This document shows positions 15,741 through 23,771 of a stretch of DNA of 40,136 nucleotides, in pieces. This stretch comes from Granulosicoccus sp. (lineage in GTDB: Bacteria > Pseudomonadota > Gammaproteobacteria > Granulosicoccales > Granulosicoccaceae). Below the pieces are notes generated by a model. That model was not told the DNA's origin, made no database searches, and saw only the letters and a program-made list of their open reading frames with translations. The translations under genes and the position numbers were made by a program. The stretch covers positions 1 through 40,136 of the forward strand of contig JABDKN010000213.1 in assembly GCA_013002205.1 (NCBI GenBank), written 5' to 3'. Position 1 is the first letter of the stretch. Each line of letters begins with the position of its first letter.

Positions 15741-16919
15741 ATGGATGCGGCAACAGCAGTCAGCGTCAAACATGTCGATGTACTGTTTGGCCCGGCCAGG
15801 CGACGCGCCGAGGCGTTGCAGATGCTGGACCGGGGCTGCGACCGTGAAGCGATACTGGACAGTACCGGCGTCGTGCTTGGAGTGGCCGATGCCTCGCTCG
15901 CAGTACCGGCGGGGTCCATTGCCGTTCTGATGGGGTTGTCCGGATCAGGCAAATCGTCCCTGCTTCGATGCATCAACGGGCTCAATGAAGTGACCCGTGG
16001 TGTACTCGAGGTGACGACTCGCGAAGGTGTCGTCAACGTAGCCAGCTGCAAGGGCGATGAGCTGCGCAATCTGCGTCGTCACAGCCTGGCCATGGTGTTT
16101 CAGCAATTTGCCCTGCTGCCCTGGGCAAGTGTGCGCGAGAACATCGGTTTCGGTCTGTCAGTCCGGGGAGAACCGGAATCGGTAGTGCGGCAATGCGTTG
16201 ACAAGCAACTGGAACTGGTGGGTCTGGAAGCCTGGGCTGACAAACCGATTCACACATTGTCCGGCGGTATGCAGCAACGGGTGGGCCTGGCTCGCGCATT
16301 TGCCACAGATGCCGACATTCTACTGATGGACGAACCGTTTTCTGCACTTGATCCGCTGATCAGGGAGCATTTACAGGATGAACTGCTGGAGTTGCAGAGT
16401 CGGTTGCAGAAGACCATCGTGTTCGTCAGCCATGATCTGGATGAAGCCCTGAAGCTGGGTAACCAGATCAGTATCATGGACGGTGGTCGTATCGTGCAGA
16501 CGGGCAGTGCCGATGACATCGTGTTCAGGCCTGCCAATGATTATGTCCGCCGATTCATTGCCAATATCAATCCTCTTTCTGTGCTGACCGCTGCTGCAGT
16601 CATGCAACCGATCAGCTTGTCCGGCGATCGATTCGAGGACACCACCTCGCAGCTGGTCATTCGCGTGCTCGGGGATGGCGAAATCAGTGCAAGCGTTCGG
16701 GGCAGAGACCATGCCGTGCAAGCGCTGGCCGACACCACGGTCGTGAATGAGGGCGACGATTCCAATCCGGTTTTCTGTGTCAGGCCCGATTCGCCGATCA
16801 GTGCACTGCTGAACATGGCTACCCTCAGTCACTGTCCGATACTGGTTCTGAACGACGACGGGATTCCGTGCGGATTGATTCGGGACCGTGATTTGTTACT
16901 GGCCCTGCAGCGTCAATGA
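15741..16919 (+). CDS. choV: Choline ABC transporter, ATP-binding protein
   Basis: A 392-residue ATPase. It has the ChoV-type N-terminal extension (VLFGPARRRAEALQMLDRG, then ILDSTGVVLGVADASL) ahead of the Walker A MGLSGSGKSS, the signature LSGGMQQR, the Walker B ILLMDEPFSALD and the switch His in VSHDLDEA. The last about 110 residues resemble a CBS-like regulatory region, with one recognisable repeat ending R-D-R-D-L-L-L-A-L. In the related OpuA system, CBS pairs sense ionic strength; that role here is inference. The frame starts earlier (15642), overlapping choW, but those 33 residues are unlike the family, so I use ATG 15741. It energises ChoW with ChoX-bound choline. No bet (choline-oxidation) genes are in the window. 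Confidence 0.92.
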   Translation: MDAATAVSVKHVDVLFGPARRRAEALQMLDRGCDREAILDSTGVVLGVADASLAVPAGSIAVLMGLSGSGKSSLLRCINGLNEVTRGVLEVTTREGVVNVASCKGDELRNLRRHSLAMVFQQFALLPWASVRENIGFGLSVRGEPESVVRQCVDKQLELVGLEAWADKPIHTLSGGMQQRVGLARAFATDADILLMDEPFSALDPLIREHLQDELLELQSRLQKTIVFVSHDLDEALKLGNQISIMDGGRIVQTGSADDIVFRPANDYVRRFIANINPLSVLTAAAVMQPISLSGDRFEDTTSQLVIRVLGDGEISASVRGRDHAVQALADTTVVNEGDDSNPVFCVRPDSPISALLNMATLSHCPILVLNDDGIPCGLIRDRDLLLALQRQ

Positions 16920-17014
16920 CACTGTGATGGTGTTGGCAGTCTTCGCAGGTAGTGCGCTGCACGGACTGCGACCCTGTGTGACAAAGTTATCGTTACGGGC
17001 AAAGCTTTACGACT

Positions 17015-17047
17015 GGTAATCCTGCAGGGCTTACCTCTGGTTTTTTT
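17015..17047 (+). terminator. Possible intrinsic terminator of the choXWV operon
   Basis: GGTAA (17015-17019) can pair with TTACC (17031-17035), with an inner CC/GG pair around a TGCA loop. Seven T residues follow at 17041-17047. The stem is short and interrupted and the T run starts 5 bases after it, so this is plausible but not strong. It lies about 95 bases after choV and 41 bases before the next start codon. Confidence 0.4.
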
Positions 17048-17087
17048 GCGCCGCTAGCACTCTCACAGCATTCGAGAGACTCATCGC

Positions 17088-17471
17088 ATGAACCAACCGC
17101 TTTTCCGTCTATGCGCCGCCATGATTCTGGCGGCATCCGTAACTGCCTGCGGCAGCAAGGCTCCCAAGCCTGTTTCCGAACTTGCGCTGGCAAGCTCTGC
17201 ATTGCAGAACGCCGAGACATCAGGCGCTCGTGAATACGCGCCCATCGAGCTGCGAATTGCCCGCGAAAAGAAAGTCGCCGCGGACCAGGCGGTGGCCAAG
17301 AAGAAATACAGTCGTGCACGAGAGCTGACCGTCGAAGCTCGCGTGGACGCAGAGCTTGCCCGAGCGGCGGCTGATGCGGAGAAATCGCGCCTCGCACTCA
17401 AGGAGGCACAGGACAACATCCAGATGATTCGCGATGAAGCGACGCGCACTTCAATCGGAGCACAAGACTGA
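17088..17471 (+). CDS. DUF4398-type lipoprotein
   Basis: A 127-residue predicted lipoprotein. The signal peptide ends in a lipobox A-S-V-T-A-C with the acylated Cys at 21. The mature part is nearly all charged alpha-helix (S-E-L-A-L-A-S-S-A-L-Q-N-A-E, then A-R-E-K-K-V-A-A-D-Q-A and a long A/E/R-rich helix to the end), the pattern of DUF4398 proteins. Their function is unknown, but they are repeatedly found beside OmpA-domain lipoproteins in gammaproteobacteria, suggesting an outer-membrane/peptidoglycan role. The following gene starts 2 bases after this stop and carries a similar helical domain, so the two are co-transcribed and probably related by duplication. Confidence 0.87.
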   Translation: MNQPLFRLCAAMILAASVTACGSKAPKPVSELALASSALQNAETSGAREYAPIELRIAREKKVAADQAVAKKKYSRARELTVEARVDAELARAAADAEKSRLALKEAQDNIQMIRDEATRTSIGAQD

Positions 17472-17473
17472 TC

Positions 17474-18295
17474 ATGAATACCATTCCATTTCGACCTTTG
17501 ATGACCGCGGCACTGGTGTCCATCGCTTTGAGTGCCTGCAGCAGTGCCCCCAAGGAAATCGAGTCCCTGGAGCAGGCCAGGCTGGCCTATGAAGAAGCCT
17601 CTCAGGATATTGCGGTGGTTCGCCATGCTCCGGAAGAGCTGGATCAGGCCCGTGATGCGCTGCGCGTAGCCGACGCTCGCTGGAAGAAGAAAGATGACAG
17701 GGCGCGTGTCGAGCACTATGCCTATGTCGCCAGTCAGCGAGTGCGCATTGCCAACCTGATTGCCGAGAGTAATGAAACAGATCGTGAGCTGGAAGACATG
17801 GCTCTGGAGCGCCGGAATGTCACTCTGGACCTGCGCGAGGCGGAATTGCTCAAGGCAAGGCAGGAAGCCAGTGAGTTGCAGCGTCAGATGGCTGCCTTGC
17901 AGGCCGAGAAGACGGAACGTGGCATGGTACTGACCCTGGGGGATGTCCTGTTTGCAGTCAATGAAGCCAGGCTGGCTCCAGGTGCTGCGCGCAATATCCA
18001 GAAGATTGCCTCGTTCATGCGCAATTACCCTGACAAGCAGGCCGTCATCGAAGGTCACACAGACAGCATGGGCGATGACGATTACAACATGGATCTGTCA
18101 CGGGATCGTGCATTTGCAGTACGGCATGCACTGATTGCCGAGGGCATTCCTGCCTCGCGTATCTCGACCCAGGGTTTTGGCGAATCGCTGCCGGTTGCCA
18201 GCAACGCCAGTGCAGCAGGTCGACAGGAAAACCGCCGAGTGGAAATCATCTTTCCCGATGCAGGCACCCGCATGACCGAGTACGAAGAGCAGTAG
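17474..18295 (+). CDS. OmpA-domain lipoprotein with N-terminal DUF4398-like helical region
   Basis: A 273-residue lipoprotein. The lipobox A-L-S-A-C places the acylated Cys at 22. A DUF4398-like helical region (about 30-145, A-R-L-A-Y-E-E-A to a Leu/Glu/Arg coiled coil) leads to an OmpA-type peptidoglycan-binding domain at about 150-262. The binding core is visible as IEGHTDSMGDDDYNMDLSRD with the diaminopimelate-contacting Asp and Arg, plus the closing N-R-R-V-E-I-I-F. It would tether the outer membrane to peptidoglycan. It starts 2 bases after the preceding DUF4398 lipoprotein gene, so translation is probably coupled. Hairpins follow within 60 bases. Confidence 0.92.
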   Translation: MNTIPFRPLMTAALVSIALSACSSAPKEIESLEQARLAYEEASQDIAVVRHAPEELDQARDALRVADARWKKKDDRARVEHYAYVASQRVRIANLIAESNETDRELEDMALERRNVTLDLREAELLKARQEASELQRQMAALQAEKTERGMVLTLGDVLFAVNEARLAPGAARNIQKIASFMRNYPDKQAVIEGHTDSMGDDDYNMDLSRDRAFAVRHALIAEGIPASRISTQGFGESLPVASNASAAGRQENRRVEIIFPDAGTRMTEYEEQ

Positions 18296-18305
18296 GTATT
18301 CCCGA

Positions 18306-18351
18306 CTGCCGCGAGGCAGGACTGGCGTGCGGCAGTGTCTACTGCCGCACG
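18306..18351. terminator. Two hairpins between convergent lipoprotein genes
   Basis: A small stem CTGCC/GGCAG with a GCGA tetraloop (18306-18319) is followed by a perfect 11-bp stem, CGTGCGGCAGT (18326-18336) and ACTGCCGCACG (18341-18351), with a GTCT loop. The second hairpin contains the last codons and stop of the minus-strand lipoprotein gene. There is no T tract on either side, so intrinsic termination is not proven. Confidence 0.45.
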
Positions 18352-18836
18352 TATTCCATGGCCGCACCGTCGCTGCCGACCATGACCATACGGTTGGCTG
18401 ACAATTCATAGATATTGGCCTGCCCGGAAATTCCGGGACGACTGTTGACCATCTTGCCAATCAGTGAGGCCATCGGATTGTCACCAGCACTGTTCATCTG
18501 GATGTCCTGATGACTGACCGTATCGCCAGTCAGCGTCCACTGACCATCCAGTTCGAAGCGCATGTTGCCCATCACTTCAGCACTTTCTCCCTGCGGGATG
18601 ATCATTCCGTGCACCGTGCCATCTTCCCTGTATTCGATCGTGGTGGACTGTGGTCCGGATTCAGGGTAGGGATTAAGATCAGTGACCGTCCAGATACCCA
18701 CCAGTTGTGACTTGCTTGCACTATTGACAGTATCGGTGCCGGTATAGGCTGGTCGAACCGGTGGTGTCATCGATGCGCAGCCGGCGAGTGAGGCTGCAAT
18801 CGTCAGTGATACAACGGCTGCTGTTTTACTGATCAT
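18339..18836 (-). CDS. Hypothetical lipoprotein
   Basis: A 165-residue protein with a clear lipoprotein signal (A-A-S-L-A-G-C, acylated Cys at 20). The mature region is rich in beta-prone segments: LVGIWTVTDLNPYPESGP, T-T-I-E-Y-R-E-D-G-T-V-H-G-M, then G-Q-W-T-L-T-G-D-T. This pattern, G-x-W followed by Y-x-x-D-G-T and G-x-W-x-x-x-G-D, is common in small beta-barrel or lipocalin-like domains, but I cannot assign a family. The ATG has AGGAG 6 bases upstream. The gene is monocistronic and convergent with the OmpA lipoprotein. It would sit on the inner face of the outer membrane or in the periplasm. Confidence 0.8.
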   Translation of the reverse strand: MISKTAAVVSLTIAASLAGCASMTPPVRPAYTGTDTVNSASKSQLVGIWTVTDLNPYPESGPQSTTIEYREDGTVHGMIIPQGESAEVMGNMRFELDGQWTLTGDTVSHQDIQMNSAGDNPMASLIGKMVNSRPGISGQANIYELSANRMVMVGSDGAAMEYVRQ

Positions 18837-19050
18837 GAACTACTCCTGTCATTGAGGCTGTCGTCCTGCACCGGGATCTGCCCGACAGGTGGACTGCCTC
18901 TTTACCTAGTTCCCTGCGGGCAAGCCGCCAGGCTGTGTTCTGCAACGTGCGAATCGATACACTAGCACGCGCGCTCAAACTGAAACAATGGGACGGAGCT
19001 AGACTTTGTACCGGTTCCCGTTTATCCGCTGCAACATGACCTCTGTCGTT

Positions 19051-19923
19051 TCAGCCACCCAGGTCAGGCAACACGTTAACAAAACGGTTGATGGCGCTGG
19101 CGACCGGTTCGGGTGTGTCCATGTGCAGATGATGATGCCCGGGCAGGGTAATACTCTGGTGGTGCGCCAGACAATCCAGTCGGGCGCTGGTCTCGACCCG
19201 GCCTGCCAGAAATCCGTGTTCGGCAATGATGGTCAGGGTTTTGCAGGTGAGGGCAGCGAGTATGGCTCGTACCTGGGCCTCTGTCTGGTACTGCGCAGAT
19301 GCCATGCGCAGGCGTGGATCAAAACGCCATTGATAGCCTTGTGAGTTCTGGAGTAGTTGACGCTCGATGATGAGCCTGGCAGATGACACATCCATCGTCG
19401 CCGCCTTCAGCCGGGAGTCGACAGCCTCGCTCTTGTCCCGGAATACTCGCGACCGGAATCGCTCGGGATGCAGCCTGTCCTGCAGTGATCGGGTCATGCG
19501 CGCCGGCAACTCGTCAGCCTCTTCACTCAATGGACCGGTCGCCTCGATCAGAATGAGAGACTGCACCAGTGCCGGACTGGCCACCGCCAGCATGGGCGCG
19601 ATGCAGCCACCCAACGAGTGCCCGGCCACGTGGCAGTCCGACCAACCCAGTGCCTGGATCACCCGCGCCAGCTGAAAGACTATTTCGTGAAGGGCGTAGC
19701 CCTGTGGCAGCGCATCGCTGTAGCCATGACCCGGCAGATCGATCGCGACGAGATCGAAGGCGGGCAGATAGGGCATCAATGGAACGAAGCTGTTGGCATT
19801 GTCCAGCCAGCCATGTATGCAGAGAAGTCGGGGCGCGTCGCGGGCAGAGGCATCGCGCAGGCGGATGCCGGCGATGGTCGATCCCTCGATCTGCAGAGTC
19901 ATGGATTCCAGCGTGGGTCTCAT
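19051..19923 (-). CDS. Alpha/beta hydrolase
   Basis: A 290-residue soluble hydrolase. The oxyanion region C-I-H-G-W-L-D-N, the segment DLPGHGYSD (62-70), the nucleophile elbow GHSLGG (S103) and a late His in LPGHHHLHMDTPE give a complete alpha/beta-hydrolase active site. The fold and length match esterases of the MhpC/YbfF type; the substrate is unknown. Its ATG overlaps the TGA of the upstream Pat acetyltransferase gene (ATGA at 19920-19923), so the two are translationally coupled and this start is preferred over the Met eight residues later. Confidence 0.88.
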   Translation of the reverse strand: MRPTLESMTLQIEGSTIAGIRLRDASARDAPRLLCIHGWLDNANSFVPLMPYLPAFDLVAIDLPGHGYSDALPQGYALHEIVFQLARVIQALGWSDCHVAGHSLGGCIAPMLAVASPALVQSLILIEATGPLSEEADELPARMTRSLQDRLHPERFRSRVFRDKSEAVDSRLKAATMDVSSARLIIERQLLQNSQGYQWRFDPRLRMASAQYQTEAQVRAILAALTCKTLTIIAEHGFLAGRVETSARLDCLAHHQSITLPGHHHLHMDTPEPVASAINRFVNVLPDLGG

Positions 19924-22583
19924 GTCACCGGGACTGCCGTGACCGTCAGGGGGTATTCGTAGATCAGGACTTCAGGGTCCTCCGGATTGTGCCTGCTGGT
20001 AAAGCCAAGTGATTTCATCAGTGACTGCATCGGGTGATTGCCGCGCAACACGTCTCCCTGCAGGCTCTGCAGACCTTGTGCAGTCGCATGCTCTATGAGG
20101 AGTCGCATCAACGCCGAGGCCAGTCCGCAACCCTTCCACTCTTCACTGATGGAGATGGCGAATTCTGCAGACACTCGGTCGCTGCTGATCATGTAGCGAC
20201 ATGCCCCAACCACCAACTCCTGATCATCGGTCGCCACGAAGGCCATCTGGCGATCGTAGTCAAGCTTGGTGAACTGGGCGATCATGCGTGGCGACAATTC
20301 GTTGATGGCGTGCATGAACCGGAAATAACGTGATTCGGCGGACATGTTTCGCACCAGTGCACCAATCGACTCTGCATCTTCCGGCCTGATGGGTCGTAGT
20401 TGCACACGCGCTGCGTTCTTGAGTGTGACATCGCGTACCCACTGCCAGGGGTAGGGGTGTATGGCCAGATGTGCATAGCGTTTGACGGCGGATGAGCGTT
20501 CCAGAACCACGTGTACATCCATTGCCACGGCACCCTCCCTGCTCACTACCAGTGGATTGATATCCACGGAGAACACGTCCGGCAGTTCACAGGCAAACTC
20601 CGACAACTGTCGCAATACATGAGCGACGGGTTTCTGGTCGACTGCTTCACTGTGGCGGAAGGCGCCCATGTAGGTCTGGACCTCACGACATGTGAGCAGT
20701 TCATCGATCAGGTAGCGGTTCAGGGGTGGAAGTTGCACGGCTCGCTGACTGACCAGCGCGGTCAGGTCTCCGCCCACTCCCAGCGAGATGACCGGACCAA
20801 AGTAAGGATCGCGCGAGATGGACAGTGCCAGGCTTCGCGGATTACCCGGACAGTACATCGGCTCCAGCAGCACTCCACGAAATTGCGCATCGGGGCGGCG
20901 CTCCCGAAGGCGTGTCTCGATAGCCTGCCACGCATTGGCAACATGCTGTGCCGAGCTGATGTCCAGTTGCGTTTCGATGACCGAAGCCTTGTAGCTGATG
21001 TTCGGTGAAACCAGTTTCATGACGATCGGATAGCCTATTTCGCTCGCCATGGTGAGCGCTTCATCGAGAGTGCGTGCTCTGCGTGAGCGCAATACGGGAA
21101 TATCCAGATGCTGCATCAGCATGCGCGTCTTCACCGGTCCCAGCACACGGTGACCTGCCTTGATTTCATCATCGATCAGGGAGTGGGCGGCTGAGATATC
21201 CGTCCTGCTTCGGCGTGACGCCGGGTTCGGCAATTGCAGCAGTTGTAGCTGGCTCACATGATAACGGTGCAGGAAATCGAAACCGTCGATGGCGCCTTCG
21301 GGGGTGCGGAATGTCGGAATACCGGCGTGGCCCAACTGGTCCCGGGCTTCGGCCACACTGGCATCGCCCATCCAGCAGGCCAGTAGCGGGTGCCTGCCCG
21401 ATTTGATCTGCACCAGCGATTGGGCAAGCGCCGTCGGAGAATTTCGCCAGTCCGGTACGAAAATCACCAGAATGGCATCGATATCATCCAGGGATTGCAA
21501 TGTCACGATGGCTTTTCGATAGTGCTCGGCGAGCTGTGTCGGGTTGCGCAGCACCAACGGATTGGTTCCGTGCAGATGACCGGCAAGTTCTGACTTCAAT
21601 GTTCTCTGGGTATCGCGGGACAATACCGGTACGGAAAAATGCTTGATTTCCATACGTTCCAGCGCGAGCATGGCAGGCGCAGAGGCATTGCTGACGATGG
21701 CCAGGCGATTGCCCTTCAAGCGGATGCCGGTGGCGAGGATTCGTGCGGCCGCAAACAGGTTATGAAAGGTCCGGATGCGAACGACACCGGCACGGACGAG
21801 TGCGGCCTGAAAGACACTTTCAGAGGAATACACTTCGCCGGTTCGAGTCAAGGCGTCGCAATACCTGGCCGCCTCGTGCGCGGAGCGCATCAGCACCACC
21901 GGTTTGATGCGGGCGGTGGCACTCAGTGCACTCAGCAGGCTGCGTGTTGCATGAACCCGGTCCACGTAGACGATGATGGCTTTGGTGTGCCAGTCCTCAG
22001 CCAGCAGATCCATCAGATCCGACAAGGTGATGTCAGTCTCCTCGCCGGTTGAGAGCAGTGCTGAAAACCCGACTCCACTGGTTTGCGCCCAGTCCAGCAT
22101 GGCGGAGCCCAACGCAGCGGACTGGCTGACGATTGCCAGGGAGCCCTTCTGTATACGGTTTTCACTGAAGGAGGCGTTCAGTCCGACGGATGGTCGAATG
22201 AGTCCGGCACAATAGGGACCCATGAGGCGCATTCCCAGGCGCTGGGCGTAATGATGCATGGCCTGACTGTTGTCGACACCTGACATGACGATGGCGACGC
22301 GGATACCCTTTCTCGAACACTGCACCAGGGTTTTCCTGAGTAGTCGCCGCGGGATAATGATGATGGCCAGCTCTGGTACACCAGGCAGGGACCTGATGGA
22401 TTTGTGACAGGTCATATCAAGCACGCTTTTGTAACGTGGATTGACCAGGTAGAGTTCGCCCTGATAGCCGCCCTGCACCACGTTGCGCGTCAGTTTGTAG
22501 CCGGGTGACTGTTCGCGTGCGCTGGCACCTACCACAACCAGGGAGGCCGGATTCAGGATCTTGTCGAGATGCAGCGTCGTCAT
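19920..22583 (-). CDS. pat: Protein lysine acetyltransferase of the Pat/PatZ type (ADP-forming acyl-CoA synthetase fold plus GNAT)
   Basis: 887 residues, almost exactly the length of E. coli PatZ (YfiQ). Domains in order are a CoA-binding Rossmann domain (about 8-105, V-V-G-A-S), two succinyl-CoA-ligase-like domains (about 150-450), an ATP-grasp domain (about 485-700, G-Y-P-I-V-M-K-L-V-S-P) and a C-terminal GNAT domain (about 730-880). The GNAT acetyl-CoA loop is visible as SEEWKGCGLASALM and the domain ends with S-L-G-F. Pat enzymes acetylate lysines of metabolic enzymes, classically acetyl-CoA synthetase, to switch them off. It is followed by an overlapping hydrolase gene. Across a 147-bp divergent gap lies an HDAC-family deacetylase, a plausible opposing enzyme. 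Confidence 0.9.
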   Translation of the reverse strand: MTTLHLDKILNPASLVVVGASAREQSPGYKLTRNVVQGGYQGELYLVNPRYKSVLDMTCHKSIRSLPGVPELAIIIIPRRLLRKTLVQCSRKGIRVAIVMSGVDNSQAMHHYAQRLGMRLMGPYCAGLIRPSVGLNASFSENRIQKGSLAIVSQSAALGSAMLDWAQTSGVGFSALLSTGEETDITLSDLMDLLAEDWHTKAIIVYVDRVHATRSLLSALSATARIKPVVLMRSAHEAARYCDALTRTGEVYSSESVFQAALVRAGVVRIRTFHNLFAAARILATGIRLKGNRLAIVSNASAPAMLALERMEIKHFSVPVLSRDTQRTLKSELAGHLHGTNPLVLRNPTQLAEHYRKAIVTLQSLDDIDAILVIFVPDWRNSPTALAQSLVQIKSGRHPLLACWMGDASVAEARDQLGHAGIPTFRTPEGAIDGFDFLHRYHVSQLQLLQLPNPASRRSRTDISAAHSLIDDEIKAGHRVLGPVKTRMLMQHLDIPVLRSRRARTLDEALTMASEIGYPIVMKLVSPNISYKASVIETQLDISSAQHVANAWQAIETRLRERRPDAQFRGVLLEPMYCPGNPRSLALSISRDPYFGPVISLGVGGDLTALVSQRAVQLPPLNRYLIDELLTCREVQTYMGAFRHSEAVDQKPVAHVLRQLSEFACELPDVFSVDINPLVVSREGAVAMDVHVVLERSSAVKRYAHLAIHPYPWQWVRDVTLKNAARVQLRPIRPEDAESIGALVRNMSAESRYFRFMHAINELSPRMIAQFTKLDYDRQMAFVATDDQELVVGACRYMISSDRVSAEFAISISEEWKGCGLASALMRLLIEHATAQGLQSLQGDVLRGNHPMQSLMKSLGFTSRHNPEDPEVLIYEYPLTVTAVPVT

Positions 22584-22730
22584 GAACCTGATGGTACCTC
22601 AGCGCGCAGCCTGACATGGAGGCTGCACGCTAAACACGATTGCAGATCCGTTGATCAAGCGCAGTGAGCTTTGCGGTTCATACTGGTATATTTCCATTGC
22701 ATCACGTCACTCGTTCCATCTGGAGGTTCA

Positions 22731-23657
22731 ATGCCCACTGCCCTGATCTCACATCACGACTGTGTGCTCCACGTCAATGGTTCGGGCCACCCTGAATGCC
22801 CTCAGCGAATTGACGCCATCAACGATCAACTGAAAAAGCAGGATGTCTACGATTATCTGGTACACGTCGACGCACCCCGGGCAACCAGGGAACACCTGGT
22901 GCTGGGTCATAGCGAAGCCTACGTCGATCTGATTCATCGCAAGTCACCCACCAACGGATCCATCCAGCTGGATGCCGATACCGCGATGAATGTCCACACC
23001 CTGGATGCCAGTCTGCGTGCCGCCGGGGCCGGTATCCTGGCTGTGGACAAGGTGCTCAGTGGCGCCGTGAACAACGCGTTCTGCCTGACACGTCCACCGG
23101 GTCACCATGCCGAGCGCCTCCAGGCCATGGGATTCTGTTTTTTTGGAAACATCGCCATCGCTGCACGTCATGCCATCCGTCAATACGGTATGGAGCGTGT
23201 CGCGATAGTCGATTTCGACGTACATCATGGCAACGGTACCGAGGATATCGTCGACGGTGATCCGAAAATACTGTTCTGCTCCTCGTTCCAGTTTCCATTT
23301 TATCCGGGTGGATACCGTGACAATGTGGCCAACCAGCGTGTCAATACGCCGCTCAAATCCGGCTGCAACAGTGCCGATTTCAGAGCTGCCATCACGCGTA
23401 CCTGGTTACCCGCGCTGGAGGAATTCCAACCCGAAATGCTGTTTATCAGTGCCGGCTTCGATGCGCACCTGGAAGACCCGCTGGCCAATATCTGCCTGCT
23501 CGATGCCGATTATGTCTGGATCACGCAGAAATTGATGGACGTGGCAGACCGGCACTGCAGTGGGCGGATCGTTTCCATGCTGGAAGGTGGGTATGCCCTG
23601 CCAGCCCTGAGCCGCTGCGCGACAGCCCATGTAAGGGGACTGATGGCGCTGCAGTGA
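22731..23657 (+). CDS. Histone-deacetylase/AcuC/AphA-family deacetylase
   Basis: A 308-residue zinc-dependent amidohydrolase of the arginase-deacetylase fold. The catalytic elements are all present: RPPGHHAE with the His pair H125/H126, DFDVHHGNGT with zinc ligands D163 and H165, the third zinc ligand D244 in SAGFDAHLEDP, and the transition-state Tyr288 in LEGGYAL. Bacterial members deacetylate lysines in proteins (AcuC) or acetylated small amines (polyamine amidohydrolases). The F-x-F-P-x-Y-P-G-G segment and length fit the general class II-like bacterial group. The ATG at 22731 has GGAGG 5 bases upstream, so the longer frame from 22671 is rejected. It is transcribed divergently from the Pat acetyltransferase. 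Confidence 0.9.
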   Translation: MPTALISHHDCVLHVNGSGHPECPQRIDAINDQLKKQDVYDYLVHVDAPRATREHLVLGHSEAYVDLIHRKSPTNGSIQLDADTAMNVHTLDASLRAAGAGILAVDKVLSGAVNNAFCLTRPPGHHAERLQAMGFCFFGNIAIAARHAIRQYGMERVAIVDFDVHHGNGTEDIVDGDPKILFCSSFQFPFYPGGYRDNVANQRVNTPLKSGCNSADFRAAITRTWLPALEEFQPEMLFISAGFDAHLEDPLANICLLDADYVWITQKLMDVADRHCSGRIVSMLEGGYALPALSRCATAHVRGLMALQ

Positions 23658-23700
23658 CCGACGCTGTGCCAGCCGCAGGTACATGATCCGGTTACTGCCG

Positions 23701-23744
23701 TCTCACTGCTATCTCACTGCTATCTCACTGCCATCTCGCTGCCA
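23701..23744. repeat. Four tandem 11-bp repeats
   Basis: Four consecutive units of TCTCACTGCTA: copies 1 and 2 identical, copy 3 TCTCACTGCCA, copy 4 TCTCGCTGCCA. They lie in the 114-base gap between the convergent deacetylase and DHH genes. The graded divergence is typical of replication-slippage expansion. The copy number may vary between strains. Confidence 0.9.
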
Positions 23745-23771
23745 TAGGCTGGATACAGCGGTGCATCAGAT

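Noticed and set aside
23701-23744. CRISPR-like array
   Set aside because: Units are 11 bp and directly adjacent, without spacers.
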